Virus record (IMG/VR): IMGVR_UViG_3300017613_001540
Span: 1-55,233 of that record
DNA: 55,233 bases
DNA from: a virus
Reading direction: 5' to 3' (one strand)
The notes under the pieces were generated by a model. That model was not told where the DNA came from and made no database searches. It saw only the letters and a program-made list of their open reading frames with translations. Shown here piece by piece: positions 1-8,217 of the stretch. A program made the position numbers and the translations under genes. Each line of letters starts with the position of its first letter. The first letter of the stretch is position 1.

Positions 1-300
1 GATGCAGAACTGGCGCGGGTTTACGGCTCATGCTCTGGAGTAGACGGGAATAAGCTGACAATAATGGAAGGAGTTGAATGGTCGGACACGTCAGTATGTC
101 CATTGCTAAAAGGTTCTCCGTGTGTTATGGTGTGTAGAAAGATATCGTCAATGACAGTTGGCTCGCACACGATTTTTGTAGGAGAAGTCAGGCGCACGGA
201 TTATGGTCCGAAAGGATCGAAAAGAGAAGACCGTCTGTTTTACTGGGGGAAGCATAACTCAGACTTTGTCTTTGATGGAAAAGTGAGAGCGTGTATCTAA
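1..300 (+). CDS. Flavin reductase-like protein, C-terminal part (partial)
   Basis: The frame is open from the first base of the window to a TAA at 298-300, so the start lies outside. The visible 99 residues fit the C-terminal half of FMN-binding flavin reductase domain proteins: an ELARVYG-like helix, then a core with HTIFVGEVRR and a closing LFYWGKHNSDF segment (families typically show HT-IF-GEV and LLYYRGKY there). Such proteins reduce or carry flavins with NAD(P)H or as part of small redox chains. It lies just upstream of a tRNA gene. Whether it is phage or host-derived cannot be decided here; its codon use resembles the neighbouring phage genes. Confidence 0.6.
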   Translation, partial: DAELARVYGSCSGVDGNKLTIMEGVEWSDTSVCPLLKGSPCVMVCRKISSMTVGSHTIFVGEVRRTDYGPKGSKREDRLFYWGKHNSDFVFDGKVRACI

Positions 301-307
301 AACAAAA

Positions 308-382
308 GCGGGCATAACTCAGTGGTAGAGTGCCAGGCTCCCCGCTTGGAGGTCGGAGGTTCGAATCCTCCTGTCCGCTCCA
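308..382 (+). tRNA. tRNA-Gly (anticodon CCC)
   Basis: A complete cloverleaf can be folded by hand. The acceptor GCGGGCA pairs with TGTCCGC (one G-U), the D arm is ACTC/GAGT, the anticodon stem CCAGG/CTTGG holds the loop CTCCCCG with anticodon CCC, and the T arm GGAGG-TTCGAAT-CCTCC is perfect. Discriminator T and an encoded CCA follow. It decodes GGG. The 3' CCA ends 20 bases before a 20-bp palindrome. tRNA genes are common phage cargo and also common integration sites, but no integrase is seen nearby. Confidence 0.93.
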
Positions 383-401
383 TGAATGGAGGCAGCGTAA
401 A

Positions 402-421
402 ATTTGCAAGCGCTTGCAAAT
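402..421. promoter_or_regulatory. 20-bp perfect palindrome, operator-like (copy 1)
   Basis: ATTTGCAAGCGCTTGCAAAT is a perfect inverted repeat. Its core matches the general LacI/GalR-family operator layout TGnAAnCGnTTnCA. It sits between the tRNA and the ribosome binding site of the epimerase gene at 440. The same 16-18 bp palindrome recurs at 27993, 37296 and 52880, with one-base variants at 8202 and 31977. The binding protein is unknown. Confidence 0.7.
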
Positions 422-439
422 AATGGTGAAGGAGGATGA

Positions 440-1480
440 ATGAGAGTATTGATTGTTGCTGGGACGCGTCCGGAGATCATTAAGCTATGTCCGGTTGTTA
501 AGGAGATGCAGAGAAGGAAATGGATGGTGATGTTCGCATACACCATGCAGCATTTTTCGGAGGATATGTCCATAGCCATTTTTGATGAGTTGGGCTATGA
601 GGTGGACAGCAAGAAGTGTTTGGATAGAAGGATGGTTCTGTATGATTTTGAAAAGATAGCTGGTTTTGCAGAAGAGTCGGACGTGGTGATTATTCAGGGA
701 GACACAACGTCTGGAGTTCTCGGTGCCCTTGCAGCGGTTCACACGAAAACACCGTTGGTGCATGTGGAGGCTGGTCTAAGGTCATTTGACGAAAGCATGC
801 GGGAGGAAAGAAACAGAAAGATGATAGACCATGCAGCGGACGTGCTAATGTGCCCGACTCGAATGAACATACAGAACTGTCTTGATGAAGGCATACCGTT
901 TAACAAGATGTGCGTTACTGGCAACACGATAGTAGATGTGATTAGAGCTGGGTCGCCCCGAAGGGAAAGGTCCGGTGTGATGACACTCCACAGACCCGAG
1001 TTAGTAAGAAACAAGCCAATGTTTGCCAGGACGCTGAAGGCAGTAAACGACTTTGCAGAGTCGGAAAGGATGAATGTTCATTTCCCAATCCACCCGTTGA
1101 CGAAGGACATGTTGACGCTAAGCGACTTGCAGATCCCACCGCATATAGTTGCCATGGCTCCTGTTGGACCGAAGAGAATGTGGAAAATGATTGAACAGTC
1201 TTCGTATGTTTTTACTGACAGTGGAGGACTCCAAGAAGAGGCATGCGTGCTTGGAACGAGAACGTTTACTATAAGACCGAATACCGAGCGGCAGGAGACG
1301 CTGGCGCTTAAGTGTAATGTGTTGATAAGTCCAATGCAGCCCTCGCGGTATATGGCGAGTGCAATGAAGCATGCCAAGTTTGCTGATGCATGGGAACAGC
1401 CGTATGGCAAAAATGTGTCGGTGAAGATAGTGAACGAGATTGAGCACAGATGGGGGGATGGCGGATGTCAGAAAGAATAA
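440..1480 (+). CDS. wecB: UDP-N-acetylglucosamine 2-epimerase (non-hydrolysing)
   Basis: Expected to interconvert UDP-GlcNAc and UDP-ManNAc in the cytosol, a step toward ManNAc-containing surface sugars. The 346 residues start with the family's GTRPEIIKL loop and carry IIQGDTTS (D88), HVEAGLRSF (E110), REERNRKMID (E123), TGNTIVD, TLHRPE (H184), DSGGLQEEA and RPNTERQE. These match the positions of the catalytic Asp, Glu and His of the family. It is slightly shorter than the usual 370-380 residues but no core motif is missing. The start follows GAAGGAGG and lies just after an operator-like palindrome. In a phage it could alter host surface glycans or supply a sugar for glycosylation; that role is inferred. 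Confidence 0.92.
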   Translation: MRVLIVAGTRPEIIKLCPVVKEMQRRKWMVMFAYTMQHFSEDMSIAIFDELGYEVDSKKCLDRRMVLYDFEKIAGFAEESDVVIIQGDTTSGVLGALAAVHTKTPLVHVEAGLRSFDESMREERNRKMIDHAADVLMCPTRMNIQNCLDEGIPFNKMCVTGNTIVDVIRAGSPRRERSGVMTLHRPELVRNKPMFARTLKAVNDFAESERMNVHFPIHPLTKDMLTLSDLQIPPHIVAMAPVGPKRMWKMIEQSSYVFTDSGGLQEEACVLGTRTFTIRPNTERQETLALKCNVLISPMQPSRYMASAMKHAKFADAWEQPYGKNVSVKIVNEIEHRWGDGGCQKE

Positions 1481-1800
1481 GCTCGATGATGCTTGGTGAA
1501 GGAATAGTAAGCTTTGAGGGAGCAGGCTCACAAGATGCCCCCGTCGCTTCACTCCAGTTCAGGTGCTCGTCAGTAGTTATCGATGTAGAAAGTGAGTACA
1601 TGGAGCATTACACTGCTCTTGATGGAGTCCGCAGCTTAGACCAGCGTGTGCTTCTCAGAGAGGAAGTAAGCATGCGATGCTCCGTGGAGCCTGACAGTCT
1701 GGAGATGTTGATGCCAGCAGTTAGCAGTGAAGAACGGAAAACAGTCCGAATGCTGAGTGTAGGTGATGCGGTAAGAACGATACGATTTCCAAAGAAGTAG
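1465..1800 (+). CDS. Short tail-tube-like protein (paralog of the gene at 37327)
   Basis: 111 residues. The start at 1465 was chosen because a GGGGG stretch precedes it at good spacing; a start at 1450 is possible. The first 80 residues align by eye with the tail tube protein at 37327: LGEGIVS versus LGRGILS, the DVE/EVE strand, HYTALDGVRSLDQRVLL versus HYSSRSGLKVKDKQVVL, and a closing EPDSLEMLM versus DEISLLNMRM helix. The second half of the tube protein, including its Thr tail, is absent. It overlaps the epimerase gene by 16 bases and lies far from the tail genes. It may be a minor tail protein or a remnant. Confidence 0.6.
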   Translation: MSERISSMMLGEGIVSFEGAGSQDAPVASLQFRCSSVVIDVESEYMEHYTALDGVRSLDQRVLLREEVSMRCSVEPDSLEMLMPAVSSEERKTVRMLSVGDAVRTIRFPKK

Positions 1801-1813
1801 TTAGGAGCTAAAA

Positions 1814-2707
1814 ATGGCGAAGGTAAAAACGAAACAGAAAAGTGTAGCAGCACGCTCAAGGAAAACGTTCAAGCTGCCTAAGAAGTGGGAGCATGGTGAT
1901 ATATTTGATATCCCAACGAGTCTGCTTGAAGCAAATGAGTGGAACCCGAACGAAATGTCAGCAGAAGAGTTTGACATGCTGTCTGAGAACGTAGAAGACG
2001 TTGATTTCCTTGATCCGCTTCTGGTAGTGCCGCTTCCCACTGGAAAGTTCAGAATAATTGATGGGGAGCATAGGTATGAACAGCAAAGACTGGCTGATGC
2101 TTCCACGATCCGGTGTGTTGTAGCCAAGCCAGAAAGAATGGACGAAGTCGAACAGATGAGACAGACTGTTCGTATGAACAAGATCCGAGGCAGTATGTCT
2201 GCAAAGAAGTTCTCGCGGCTGGTTGAGAAGCTGGTGGAGAAGAGTGATATGGAGCTTGAAGACTTGCCCCATGAGTTAGGTTTTGTCAATGTTGACGAGT
2301 TCCAAGATCTGTTGGATGAAGCCAGAGATGCACTGCCTACCGACGATATGAAAAAGTTGTTCGATGACGCACGTGATGAACTTAGAACGGTTGATGATCT
2401 CAGCCTGCTCCTGAACAAGCTGTTTACGCAGTTTGGCAGCACGCTGCCTGCGAATTTCATGATTCTGGATTTTGGAGGCAAGAAGCATATATGGGTGCGA
2501 ATGAGACAGGAGTCTTACAAGATGGTGGAAGGTCATGCTCGTGAAGTGATGTCTCATGGTTTTACGTTTGACAGTGTGGTGGAAAGAATGTTAGTATTGT
2601 TAGACGTAGATGAGTTCATTGAAATCCACAGAGATTTTTTGGAAGAAGTTCACGAAGAACAACTTGATATTGACGATTTGCTTGGAGAGGTAAACGATGT
2701 CGATTAA
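1814..2707 (+). CDS. ParB/sulfiredoxin-like domain protein
   Basis: Residues 37-110 have the ParB N-terminal fold signature: LLEANEWNPNEMS, then DPLLVVPL, then GKFRIIDGEHRYEQQR, where GEHR matches the conserved nucleotide-binding GERR/GEHR box. The remainder is acidic and helical with a possible HTH near LPHELGFVNVDEFQDLL. In phages such proteins often lie beside terminase genes and may act in packaging, nicking or partition. The start has GGAGC upstream, and the end overlaps the next gene by 11 bases. A link to the dispersed palindromes, as parS-like sites, is possible but unproven. Confidence 0.8.
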   Translation: MAKVKTKQKSVAARSRKTFKLPKKWEHGDIFDIPTSLLEANEWNPNEMSAEEFDMLSENVEDVDFLDPLLVVPLPTGKFRIIDGEHRYEQQRLADASTIRCVVAKPERMDEVEQMRQTVRMNKIRGSMSAKKFSRLVEKLVEKSDMELEDLPHELGFVNVDEFQDLLDEARDALPTDDMKKLFDDARDELRTVDDLSLLLNKLFTQFGSTLPANFMILDFGGKKHIWVRMRQESYKMVEGHAREVMSHGFTFDSVVERMLVLLDVDEFIEIHRDFLEEVHEEQLDIDDLLGEVNDVD

Positions 2708-3464
2708 TAAAACGCCGAATGATATTGCAGGAAAAGTCGAGGTGACTGGGGCGTCTATAGTTAAGCGACTAAGAAGGATTGCCCAGCCGCCCGGAAGAAA
2801 AGGGACGTGGCTCCGACTACTCTCAGACAGACAGTTGACGGAAATATTCCACAGGCTCAGGAGAGGTCAGACTCCAGCCCACATCATGCGCATAGTAAGA
2901 AATGAATGGGGGATTATGGAGAAAAGCTCGAACAAGTCCATGAGGAGAGCACTGGCGAAATTCAGAGACCAGGCGATAGGCCAGATAAATGTAGAGATGG
3001 TGGACCCGAACAAGCCGCCAGAAGACAAGAAGGTGATCAGAAAACTGAAAGATAAGATAAAAGATAAGCTTGATGGGATGGGTAGGCTAAGATGGCTGAT
3101 TGAGATCCAGTCGGAGCGGATAGAGCTGTACCGATCGACGGAGAAGAAGACGAATGTTCCATTGAAAAGTACAGACAGGTCAGTTAAGATCCTTGGAGAG
3201 CTTTTGAACCAGTATGTATGCAGATGCATGGAACTTGGCTTACTCGACGCTCCGCCATCAGAATTCAATCTGAATGTCAAGCACCGATTTGACGGCCTAA
3301 TGAAGCATACGGTCGGAGATGGTGGAGTAGCAATGATCGAAGCAACAAGCACGTTTCTGGCAGAAGCAGAGAAGTCGGCACTGACCATGGAGATAGGAGA
3401 TGACGGTCGTTATATACTGAAGGGAAACGAAGATGGCGGAGACGTTACAGATAGTCAAAGCTGA
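2697..3464 (+). CDS. terS: Probable terminase small subunit
   Basis: 255 residues immediately upstream of the large terminase gene and overlapping it by 32 bases. The N-terminal third has a basic segment (KRLRRIAQPPGRK) and a helical HTH-like stretch around LTEIFHRLRRGQTPAHIMRIV. The middle is rich in Lys and likely coiled, and the C-terminus is acidic. This is the build expected of a protein that recognises phage DNA and recruits the large subunit. The call rests mainly on position, size and layout. Confidence 0.65.
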   Translation: MSINKTPNDIAGKVEVTGASIVKRLRRIAQPPGRKGTWLRLLSDRQLTEIFHRLRRGQTPAHIMRIVRNEWGIMEKSSNKSMRRALAKFRDQAIGQINVEMVDPNKPPEDKKVIRKLKDKIKDKLDGMGRLRWLIEIQSERIELYRSTEKKTNVPLKSTDRSVKILGELLNQYVCRCMELGLLDAPPSEFNLNVKHRFDGLMKHTVGDGGVAMIEATSTFLAEAEKSALTMEIGDDGRYILKGNEDGGDVTDSQS

Positions 3465-5472
3465 TTATGCGCTGCACTTGATGATGAAGATTGCAAAGAC
3501 GCAGAGGGGCCTGTCTCTTCGAGAAGAAGAAGTGCTGTCTCTGTTGGTGAAGTCGGTGCCACTGATAGAGCTGGAAGACGGAGGAGTGTTCCGACTGTCA
3601 GACCTGAAGGGTTTCATACAGAATTTCCAGAGAGCCGTTGAACAGAAAGACTCAAGCTGGCTGATGCAGAAGAGAGGCAGAAGGTGGAAGGTGCCGGACA
3701 TCGAAGAGTTTGCAGAGTCACCGGAGTATATGAACCAGAGGGGTTATCTAAGGCCGGTGATCAAGTATGAATTGCAAAGACTGTTTGGTGGTGGAGAATT
3801 TGTAGAAGCTGTACTGACAGGAGCAATTGGAATAGGCAAGAATTATTTCGCAGACATTGCACTGGCGTACATGATATGTAAGCTTTCGTGTTATCACAAT
3901 CCGCAGATTGAGTATGGGCTTGCTCCGGGCTCCTCGATTGTTTTTATCTTACAGTCCAAGACTGCAACGCTTGCACAGAAAGTCGCGTTTGAGCAGTTCG
4001 CAGCAAGACTCAAAAGATCACCGTATTTCCAGAAGCTATTCCCGTTCGATCCACAGGTCAAGTCAGAGCTAAGATTTCCGAAACAGATAAACGTTTACCC
4101 GATTGGAGGCTCGGACACGTCCGCCCTTGGTATGAACGTATATGGAGGGATGATCGATGAGATGAACTATATGGAACGTGTTGTTGATAGTACGTACACG
4201 CGCCATACTGGTGAAGAAGAGTACGATCAGGCAGAAAGACTGTATAACACGTTGATAAATCGTATGAGGTCAAGGTTCATGCAGCAAGGAAGGCTGCCAG
4301 GAAAGTTGCTGCTTGTTTCGTCGAGAAGTTACCCAGGCGATTTTACGGACAGGAAGATGGACGAAGCCGCAACTGATCCGTCGATATTTGTGATGAACTA
4401 TGCCCAATGGGAGGCGCTGCCTGCTGACAGATTTTGTGGAGACAAGTTTTTAGTAGAGGTAGGGAATGAATATAAACAGTCGCGCATTGTTGCAACGAGG
4501 GAAGATGCAAAAGATGCAGATGATGTTATTGAAGTTCCGACTGAGTACAGACCAGCTTTTGAAAGAAACCTTGATGACGCACTGAGGGATCTCGGTGGTA
4601 TAGCAGCCGGAACTAAGCACCCATTTATCCCACATAAGGAGCTGATAGTCAAGGCATACGAGACGTATGAGGCTACTGTGGGAGAAGGCAATCAACTCTT
4701 TCTTCATGACGAAGTAGTCATACAGGATATTCTACCGCCCGAAGAAGCTTATAGCCAAGATTTCTGGAGGCTGGTGAACCGCGAATATCTCGAAGAAATG
4801 ATTCTGGACAAGAGTACAGTTTTTGCTGCGCACATAGACGTCGGATTAACTGGAGATGCAGCAGGGGTAGGCATTGGCAGAATTACGGGTTACAGACTGT
4901 TGCCAAACATGCGTGTGTACAATGAAAGAACGAAGGAGTTCGTCGAAGTATCGGATGCACGTGCTCCGATGTACACGATTGACGGAGTACTGCGGTGTAT
5001 TGCAGAGCCTGGTGATGAAGTCGACTTGGAGGCGATCCGAGACCTGATCCTGTTCCTGCGAGGCCACCTGTTCGTAAGATGGGCAACGATGGACTCGTAC
5101 CAGTCAGCCATGATGATACAGGCGTTCAGGAAGGCGCGAATGAGATCCGGAGTATTATCGGTCGACACGAGCATAGCCCCGTACACTGAAGTGAAACTGG
5201 CGATCAAGGATGAACGCATACTGTATCCGAACCATCCGGTCCTGACGACAGAGTTAAGGACGGTGGAACGAGATAAGAAGAAGGATAAAATTGATCACCC
5301 GAAAGGAGGGAGCAAGGACTGTGCAGACTCGGTTGCTGGTGTGGTGTATATGCTAATGCAGAAGGAGGCCAGATTTGGAAGGCCAGCGCGGAGGCGCACA
5401 AGGACACGACCGAAAAGCACTGGAGTCAGGTCTGTTAAGATTGGCAGAAGAAGGAAGTCAAGAATGGTTTAG
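3433..5472 (+). CDS. terL: Terminase large subunit (ATPase and nuclease)
   Basis: 679 residues. The ATPase domain has a Walker A loop GAIGIGKN (about 130-137) and a Walker B GGMIDEMNYME (about 238-248). The C-terminal RNase H-like nuclease domain shows HIDVGLTGDAAG (about 467-478), a middle acidic strand VRWATMDSYQS and a final DCADSVAG motif (about 628-635). The protein cuts concatemeric DNA and pumps it into the prohead. The Walker A lysine is followed by Asn instead of Thr or Ser, which is seen in some phage terminases. A small gene and a thymidylate synthase follow instead of a portal. Confidence 0.95.
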   Translation: MAETLQIVKADYALHLMMKIAKTQRGLSLREEEVLSLLVKSVPLIELEDGGVFRLSDLKGFIQNFQRAVEQKDSSWLMQKRGRRWKVPDIEEFAESPEYMNQRGYLRPVIKYELQRLFGGGEFVEAVLTGAIGIGKNYFADIALAYMICKLSCYHNPQIEYGLAPGSSIVFILQSKTATLAQKVAFEQFAARLKRSPYFQKLFPFDPQVKSELRFPKQINVYPIGGSDTSALGMNVYGGMIDEMNYMERVVDSTYTRHTGEEEYDQAERLYNTLINRMRSRFMQQGRLPGKLLLVSSRSYPGDFTDRKMDEAATDPSIFVMNYAQWEALPADRFCGDKFLVEVGNEYKQSRIVATREDAKDADDVIEVPTEYRPAFERNLDDALRDLGGIAAGTKHPFIPHKELIVKAYETYEATVGEGNQLFLHDEVVIQDILPPEEAYSQDFWRLVNREYLEEMILDKSTVFAAHIDVGLTGDAAGVGIGRITGYRLLPNMRVYNERTKEFVEVSDARAPMYTIDGVLRCIAEPGDEVDLEAIRDLILFLRGHLFVRWATMDSYQSAMMIQAFRKARMRSGVLSVDTSIAPYTEVKLAIKDERILYPNHPVLTTELRTVERDKKKDKIDHPKGGSKDCADSVAGVVYMLMQKEARFGRPARRRTRTRPKSTGVRSVKIGRRRKSRMV

Positions 5473-5482
5473 GAGGGTGATA

Positions 5483-5689
5483 ATGGCAGGAGCTACGGTT
5501 AGAGGAAGGAAGGCTGGCAGCCAGATGGGGAGAGCCATTGTTGAAATGGTGCATTTGATGTATCAGAATAACACGGCGGCGCATTTCTATCGTGGCCTAA
5601 TTGAAGTTGTACGTAAAGAAATGAAGAGAAGAGGATTGGAGGTGACTGATGATCAACATTCACAAGATAGTAGCCAGGGATCTGCCTGA
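5483..5689 (+). CDS. Small basic protein, unknown function
   Basis: 68 residues beginning at an ATG placed 7 bases after TAGGAGGG, a far better site than any upstream in-frame start. The protein is basic (VRGRKAGSQMGR, RKEMKRRG) and helical, with no recognised domain. It lies just after the terminase stop and overlaps the thymidylate synthase gene by 41 bases, which suggests translational coupling. Confidence 0.65.
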   Translation: MAGATVRGRKAGSQMGRAIVEMVHLMYQNNTAAHFYRGLIEVVRKEMKRRGLEVTDDQHSQDSSQGSA

Positions 5690-6533
5690 TCTCTGGTTTC
5701 AAGCCGTCAACGATATCTTGGATGTCGGAAGGAGATTCGAAATCCACAGAGGCAGTTATGAAGGCCAAACAAGACTGGAGTATGATTATTTCATAGGTCA
5801 CGTTCGGCATCCGGGCCATGGAAGTTTTACACCGGAGATACTGCCACAGATCCCACCGGCGATAGGCATACCGAATCCAGTAGAGTTTGATTATGTGTAT
5901 GGAGGAGATGGTTATGAAAGATCGTATGTTGAGTACGTGATGGGGTCGATCAAGAATCCGAATGAGTCTTATACGTATGGTGAAAGGTTGACGAGGCATC
6001 GACTTGGCACGGTTGATGAGCTGCACACGAAAGAAGGAACTCCGGTATGGGAACTGAGCCCGGAGATTTTTGTACAGGAAGACGTTATATGGAATGATCC
6101 AAGAGTTATTATAGAAGAGGATGGAGTGTTCTATCTGAATCAGGTGGAGCTGACCATCAAGACTTACATGCTGTTTGGGCCACGAAATAATCAGAGGGTT
6201 CTGCAAGTTGCGAAGCCTGATGATGATCTTCTGCAAGACCCGCCATGTCTGCGTCAGATTGATACACGGATTCAAGACGACACGTTGCATTTTTTCGTGT
6301 ATTTTAGGTCGTGGGATTTATGGGGCGGCCTTCCGGCGAACCTGCCTGCAATCCAGCACTTGAAAGAATACATGGCAAATGAGATTGGAGTGAAGGATGG
6401 AGAGATGATTGTTGAAAGTAAAGGTTTGCATTTATACGGCTATGCGGAAAGGCTTGCACAGTTGCGATGTATGAAGGAGGAATGCGATGATCAAAGACAA
6501 GACGAAGCCACCGAAAATAAGGCACAAGAGTAA
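5649..6533 (+). CDS. thyA: Thymidylate synthase, archaeal/phage type
   Basis: 294 residues. The C-terminal half has the thymidylate synthase core: DPPCL with the nucleophilic cysteine (C200), the YFRSWDLWGGLPANL segment in which Asp and Asn correspond to the dUMP-binding pair, and a helix-strand SKGLHLYGYAERLA supplying the His-x-Tyr pair. An Asn rather than an Asp at the base-reading position points to dUMP, not dCMP, as substrate. The N-terminal half fits the longer, divergent archaeal-type enzymes. It makes dTMP from dUMP with methylene-tetrahydrofolate. A dCMP hydroxymethylase-like role is less likely. Its place directly behind terminase is unusual. Confidence 0.85.
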   Translation: MINIHKIVARDLPDLWFQAVNDILDVGRRFEIHRGSYEGQTRLEYDYFIGHVRHPGHGSFTPEILPQIPPAIGIPNPVEFDYVYGGDGYERSYVEYVMGSIKNPNESYTYGERLTRHRLGTVDELHTKEGTPVWELSPEIFVQEDVIWNDPRVIIEEDGVFYLNQVELTIKTYMLFGPRNNQRVLQVAKPDDDLLQDPPCLRQIDTRIQDDTLHFFVYFRSWDLWGGLPANLPAIQHLKEYMANEIGVKDGEMIVESKGLHLYGYAERLAQLRCMKEECDDQRQDEATENKAQE

Positions 6534-6813
6534 GGACGAAACGAAAGTTGCACAGAGGTTGACAGGGGTGTTGAGAAAAGCATTGACACCAAAGGTCGAA
6601 AGGGCATTATCTCTGATAGTATCGGAGGTCGGAAGTCCAAGATGGGACGGCGATGGTAAGGACTTGCTCGAATGGAGGAAAAGACTGGCTGCGATGATCA
6701 AAGAAGGTATGCTTGAGAGGAAAGACAGGGAGATTGAGATCATCGCCCTTGCATTGCTCGTATGGTGGAACCGACAACGGCACGAGGAGAGAATGCGCCT
6801 GATTACGTGGTAG
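6487..6813 (+). CDS. Hypothetical basic protein
   Basis: 108 residues starting after AAGGAGG at 6476 and overlapping the thymidylate synthase gene by 47 bases. The first 30 residues are very Lys-rich. The rest is predicted helical and ends in an aliphatic stretch (EIIALALLVWW). No domain recognised. Confidence 0.65.
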   Translation: MIKDKTKPPKIRHKSKDETKVAQRLTGVLRKALTPKVERALSLIVSEVGSPRWDGDGKDLLEWRKRLAAMIKEGMLERKDREIEIIALALLVWWNRQRHEERMRLITW

Positions 6814-7202
6814 GCCCCGTTCAGCAGTTGCTGAACTTCTACCTAAGAAAAAAGAAGGCAGGAGAGCCAAGAAAAGATATCAGTTCAGTGACAGTTATCG
6901 CGTTGACAGGAATTTTGACTGTCAGAGAAATCGCAAAGATAATGAACTGTTCGAGATGGCTGATACGTAAGATCCAACGCGGTGAAAGACGATTAGAAGA
7001 AGGAGACCGAATAGATGCCCAGTTGCTTAAGAAGCATGGGCTCAGGGTATGTGGGTGTTGCCGAGAGCGTGTAGTTCCACTGGAGCCAGTGAATGGGGTG
7101 AAGCTGACACGTCTATGCCTTTTATGTTATAAGCAAGGAGAGGTTGGAGCCGTTGCACGCACCCATGGTACTCCGTTCGGACGTGATCTGGATGATTTAT
7201 GA
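6762..7202 (+). CDS. HTH and zinc-finger protein, possible regulator
   Basis: 146 residues. A helix-turn-helix is visible at about 52-76 (TVREIAKIMNCSRWLIRKIQ), followed at about 95-125 by two paired cysteines, CGCC and CLLC, spaced like a zinc ribbon. This suggests DNA binding. The chosen ATG overlaps the previous gene by 52 bases and has a weak ribosome site, so a later start is possible. Confidence 0.7.
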   Translation: MVEPTTARGENAPDYVVGPVQQLLNFYLRKKKAGEPRKDISSVTVIALTGILTVREIAKIMNCSRWLIRKIQRGERRLEEGDRIDAQLLKKHGLRVCGCCRERVVPLEPVNGVKLTRLCLLCYKQGEVGAVARTHGTPFGRDLDDL

Positions 7203-7503
7203 AATGAAGAAAGAAATGTTCTGGGAAAGATTTTGGGACTTATGGCAAGTCAGCTTTGGAAATAGAATGCCTTGCCCTGGATGTGGAATGAGACCGGCGC
7301 AAGCTTGTGGCTATGGTCACAGATACTGGACTGGAGAGTTCGATTGCACGGCACCTGATAATGAAGACGGGGAAATCATGTGCGAAGAATGCCATCATTT
7401 ATACTGCGCGAAATGTAAGGAGGAGAATGCCTCTCAAAAGAAGATGCCAGACAGCGAACCTAATGCATGCAATGCTCAGCCGCCTTCAGCACAAGGTGTT
7501 TGA
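7192..7503 (+). CDS. Cysteine-rich zinc-binding protein, unknown
   Basis: About 103 residues; the start may be 7192 or the ATG at 7204. Cysteine pairs CPGCGM, CEECHHLYCAKC and single Cys/His residues suggest two zinc sites (LIM or treble-clef-like). It overlaps genes on both sides, in keeping with a coupled operon. Function unknown. Confidence 0.6.
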   Translation: MIYEMKKEMFWERFWDLWQVSFGNRMPCPGCGMRPAQACGYGHRYWTGEFDCTAPDNEDGEIMCEECHHLYCAKCKEENASQKKMPDSEPNACNAQPPSAQGV

Positions 7504-7654
7504 TTTTAGAAATGGTGAAGCCGAGATAGAAGATGTCGTCGAGTTAATGAAGAACCAGGCGAAGGAGTTGCACAATGAAAGGCAAAATGTACAGACTGAC
7601 ATTGATGGTCTGCGATGCAAAGATGCTGGAGGAGGAAGTAACCTTCAAGATTGA
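7427..7654 (+). CDS. Small helical protein, unknown
   Basis: 75 residues starting 5 bases after a clear TAAGGAGG. The sequence is polar and helical (AEIEDVVELMKNQAKELHNE). It overlaps both neighbours in other frames, so it is supported mainly by the strong ribosome site. Confidence 0.5.
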   Translation: MPLKRRCQTANLMHAMLSRLQHKVFDFRNGEAEIEDVVELMKNQAKELHNERQNVQTDIDGLRCKDAGGGSNLQD

Positions 7655-7805
7655 TGAGACAGACAGCAGACGGTTGCAGGAGTTGAAAGTTTCAATTGGC
7701 CTACTGGACGAAATAGATGAGTTTAGAAGAAGGCACTGTAAAGTCGACGTTGTTGAAGTTGAACGAAAGGAGGCTGGCGATGGATGCGGCCACAGGATTG
7801 TTTAG
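7575..7805 (+). CDS. Small hypothetical protein
   Basis: 76 residues preceded by AAGGAG at 7562. It opens with a beta-like segment (MKGKMYRLTLMVCDAKM) and continues with charged helices. It overlaps the genes on each side by 80 and 26 bases. No family recognised. Confidence 0.55.
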   Translation: MKGKMYRLTLMVCDAKMLEEEVTFKIDETDSRRLQELKVSIGLLDEIDEFRRRHCKVDVVEVERKEAGDGCGHRIV

Positions 7806-7998
7806 AGGCTTTGCAGAATGTGTAGGCTGCGTAATGCTGTCAGTTGTTACAGCATTCCTCGGCCTGCTATTCTTGTTGATCGTATGCATTCTGTGCCCGA
7901 TAAAAATCAAAGCAGAATTTGGTAAGGTTGCACAGGTTGCATACTACGTGATGCTTGCGGTGCTCATGCTAATGATATGGAACAATGTTTGGAGGTGA
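7780..7998 (+). CDS. Small membrane protein with two TM helices
   Basis: 72 residues; the ATG lies 5 bases after AAAGGAGG. Two hydrophobic helices are visible, about 16-40 (with LGLLFLLIVCILC) and 53-70 (YYVMLAVLMLMI), joined by a short basic loop. Holins can look like this, but no lysis gene is nearby, so this is only a membrane-protein call. Confidence 0.65.
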   Translation: MDAATGLFRGFAECVGCVMLSVVTAFLGLLFLLIVCILCPIKIKAEFGKVAQVAYYVMLAVLMLMIWNNVWR

Positions 7999-8001
7999 AG
8001 A

Positions 8002-8190
8002 ATGGACACAGGAAGAGGACATTTTGAAGAGATACCGAAAGAATTGTATGAGCAGGCAGAACGTAAATGGCCCGGACTGTCTGGAGTCTTCAGAGTTGGT
8101 GAAAGATTGGTGATAAAAGGCTCGAAATTCAAGGTGCAGTCGATCAAACGAAAGCGATTGGTGTTGAGGCTGGAGAAAAGGGCACCGTAG
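8002..8190 (+). CDS. Small hypothetical protein
   Basis: 62 residues, start after GGAGGTGAAG. The second half is a small basic beta fold (VGERLVIKGSKFKVQSIKRK), a pattern common in short conserved phage proteins. It is the last gene before a 1.2 kb gene-free stretch and is followed within 12 bases by a copy of the dispersed palindrome. Confidence 0.65.
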   Translation: MDTGRGHFEEIPKELYEQAERKWPGLSGVFRVGERLVIKGSKFKVQSIKRKRLVLRLEKRAP

Positions 8191-8201
8191 AAGGGCACCG
8201 T

Positions 8202-8217
8202 TTGCAAGCGATTGCAA
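8202..8217. promoter_or_regulatory. Operator-like palindrome (variant copy)
   Basis: TTGCAAGCGATTGCAA differs from the dispersed palindrome by one base in the right half. It lies 12 bases after the stop of the 8002-8190 gene. Confidence 0.55.
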
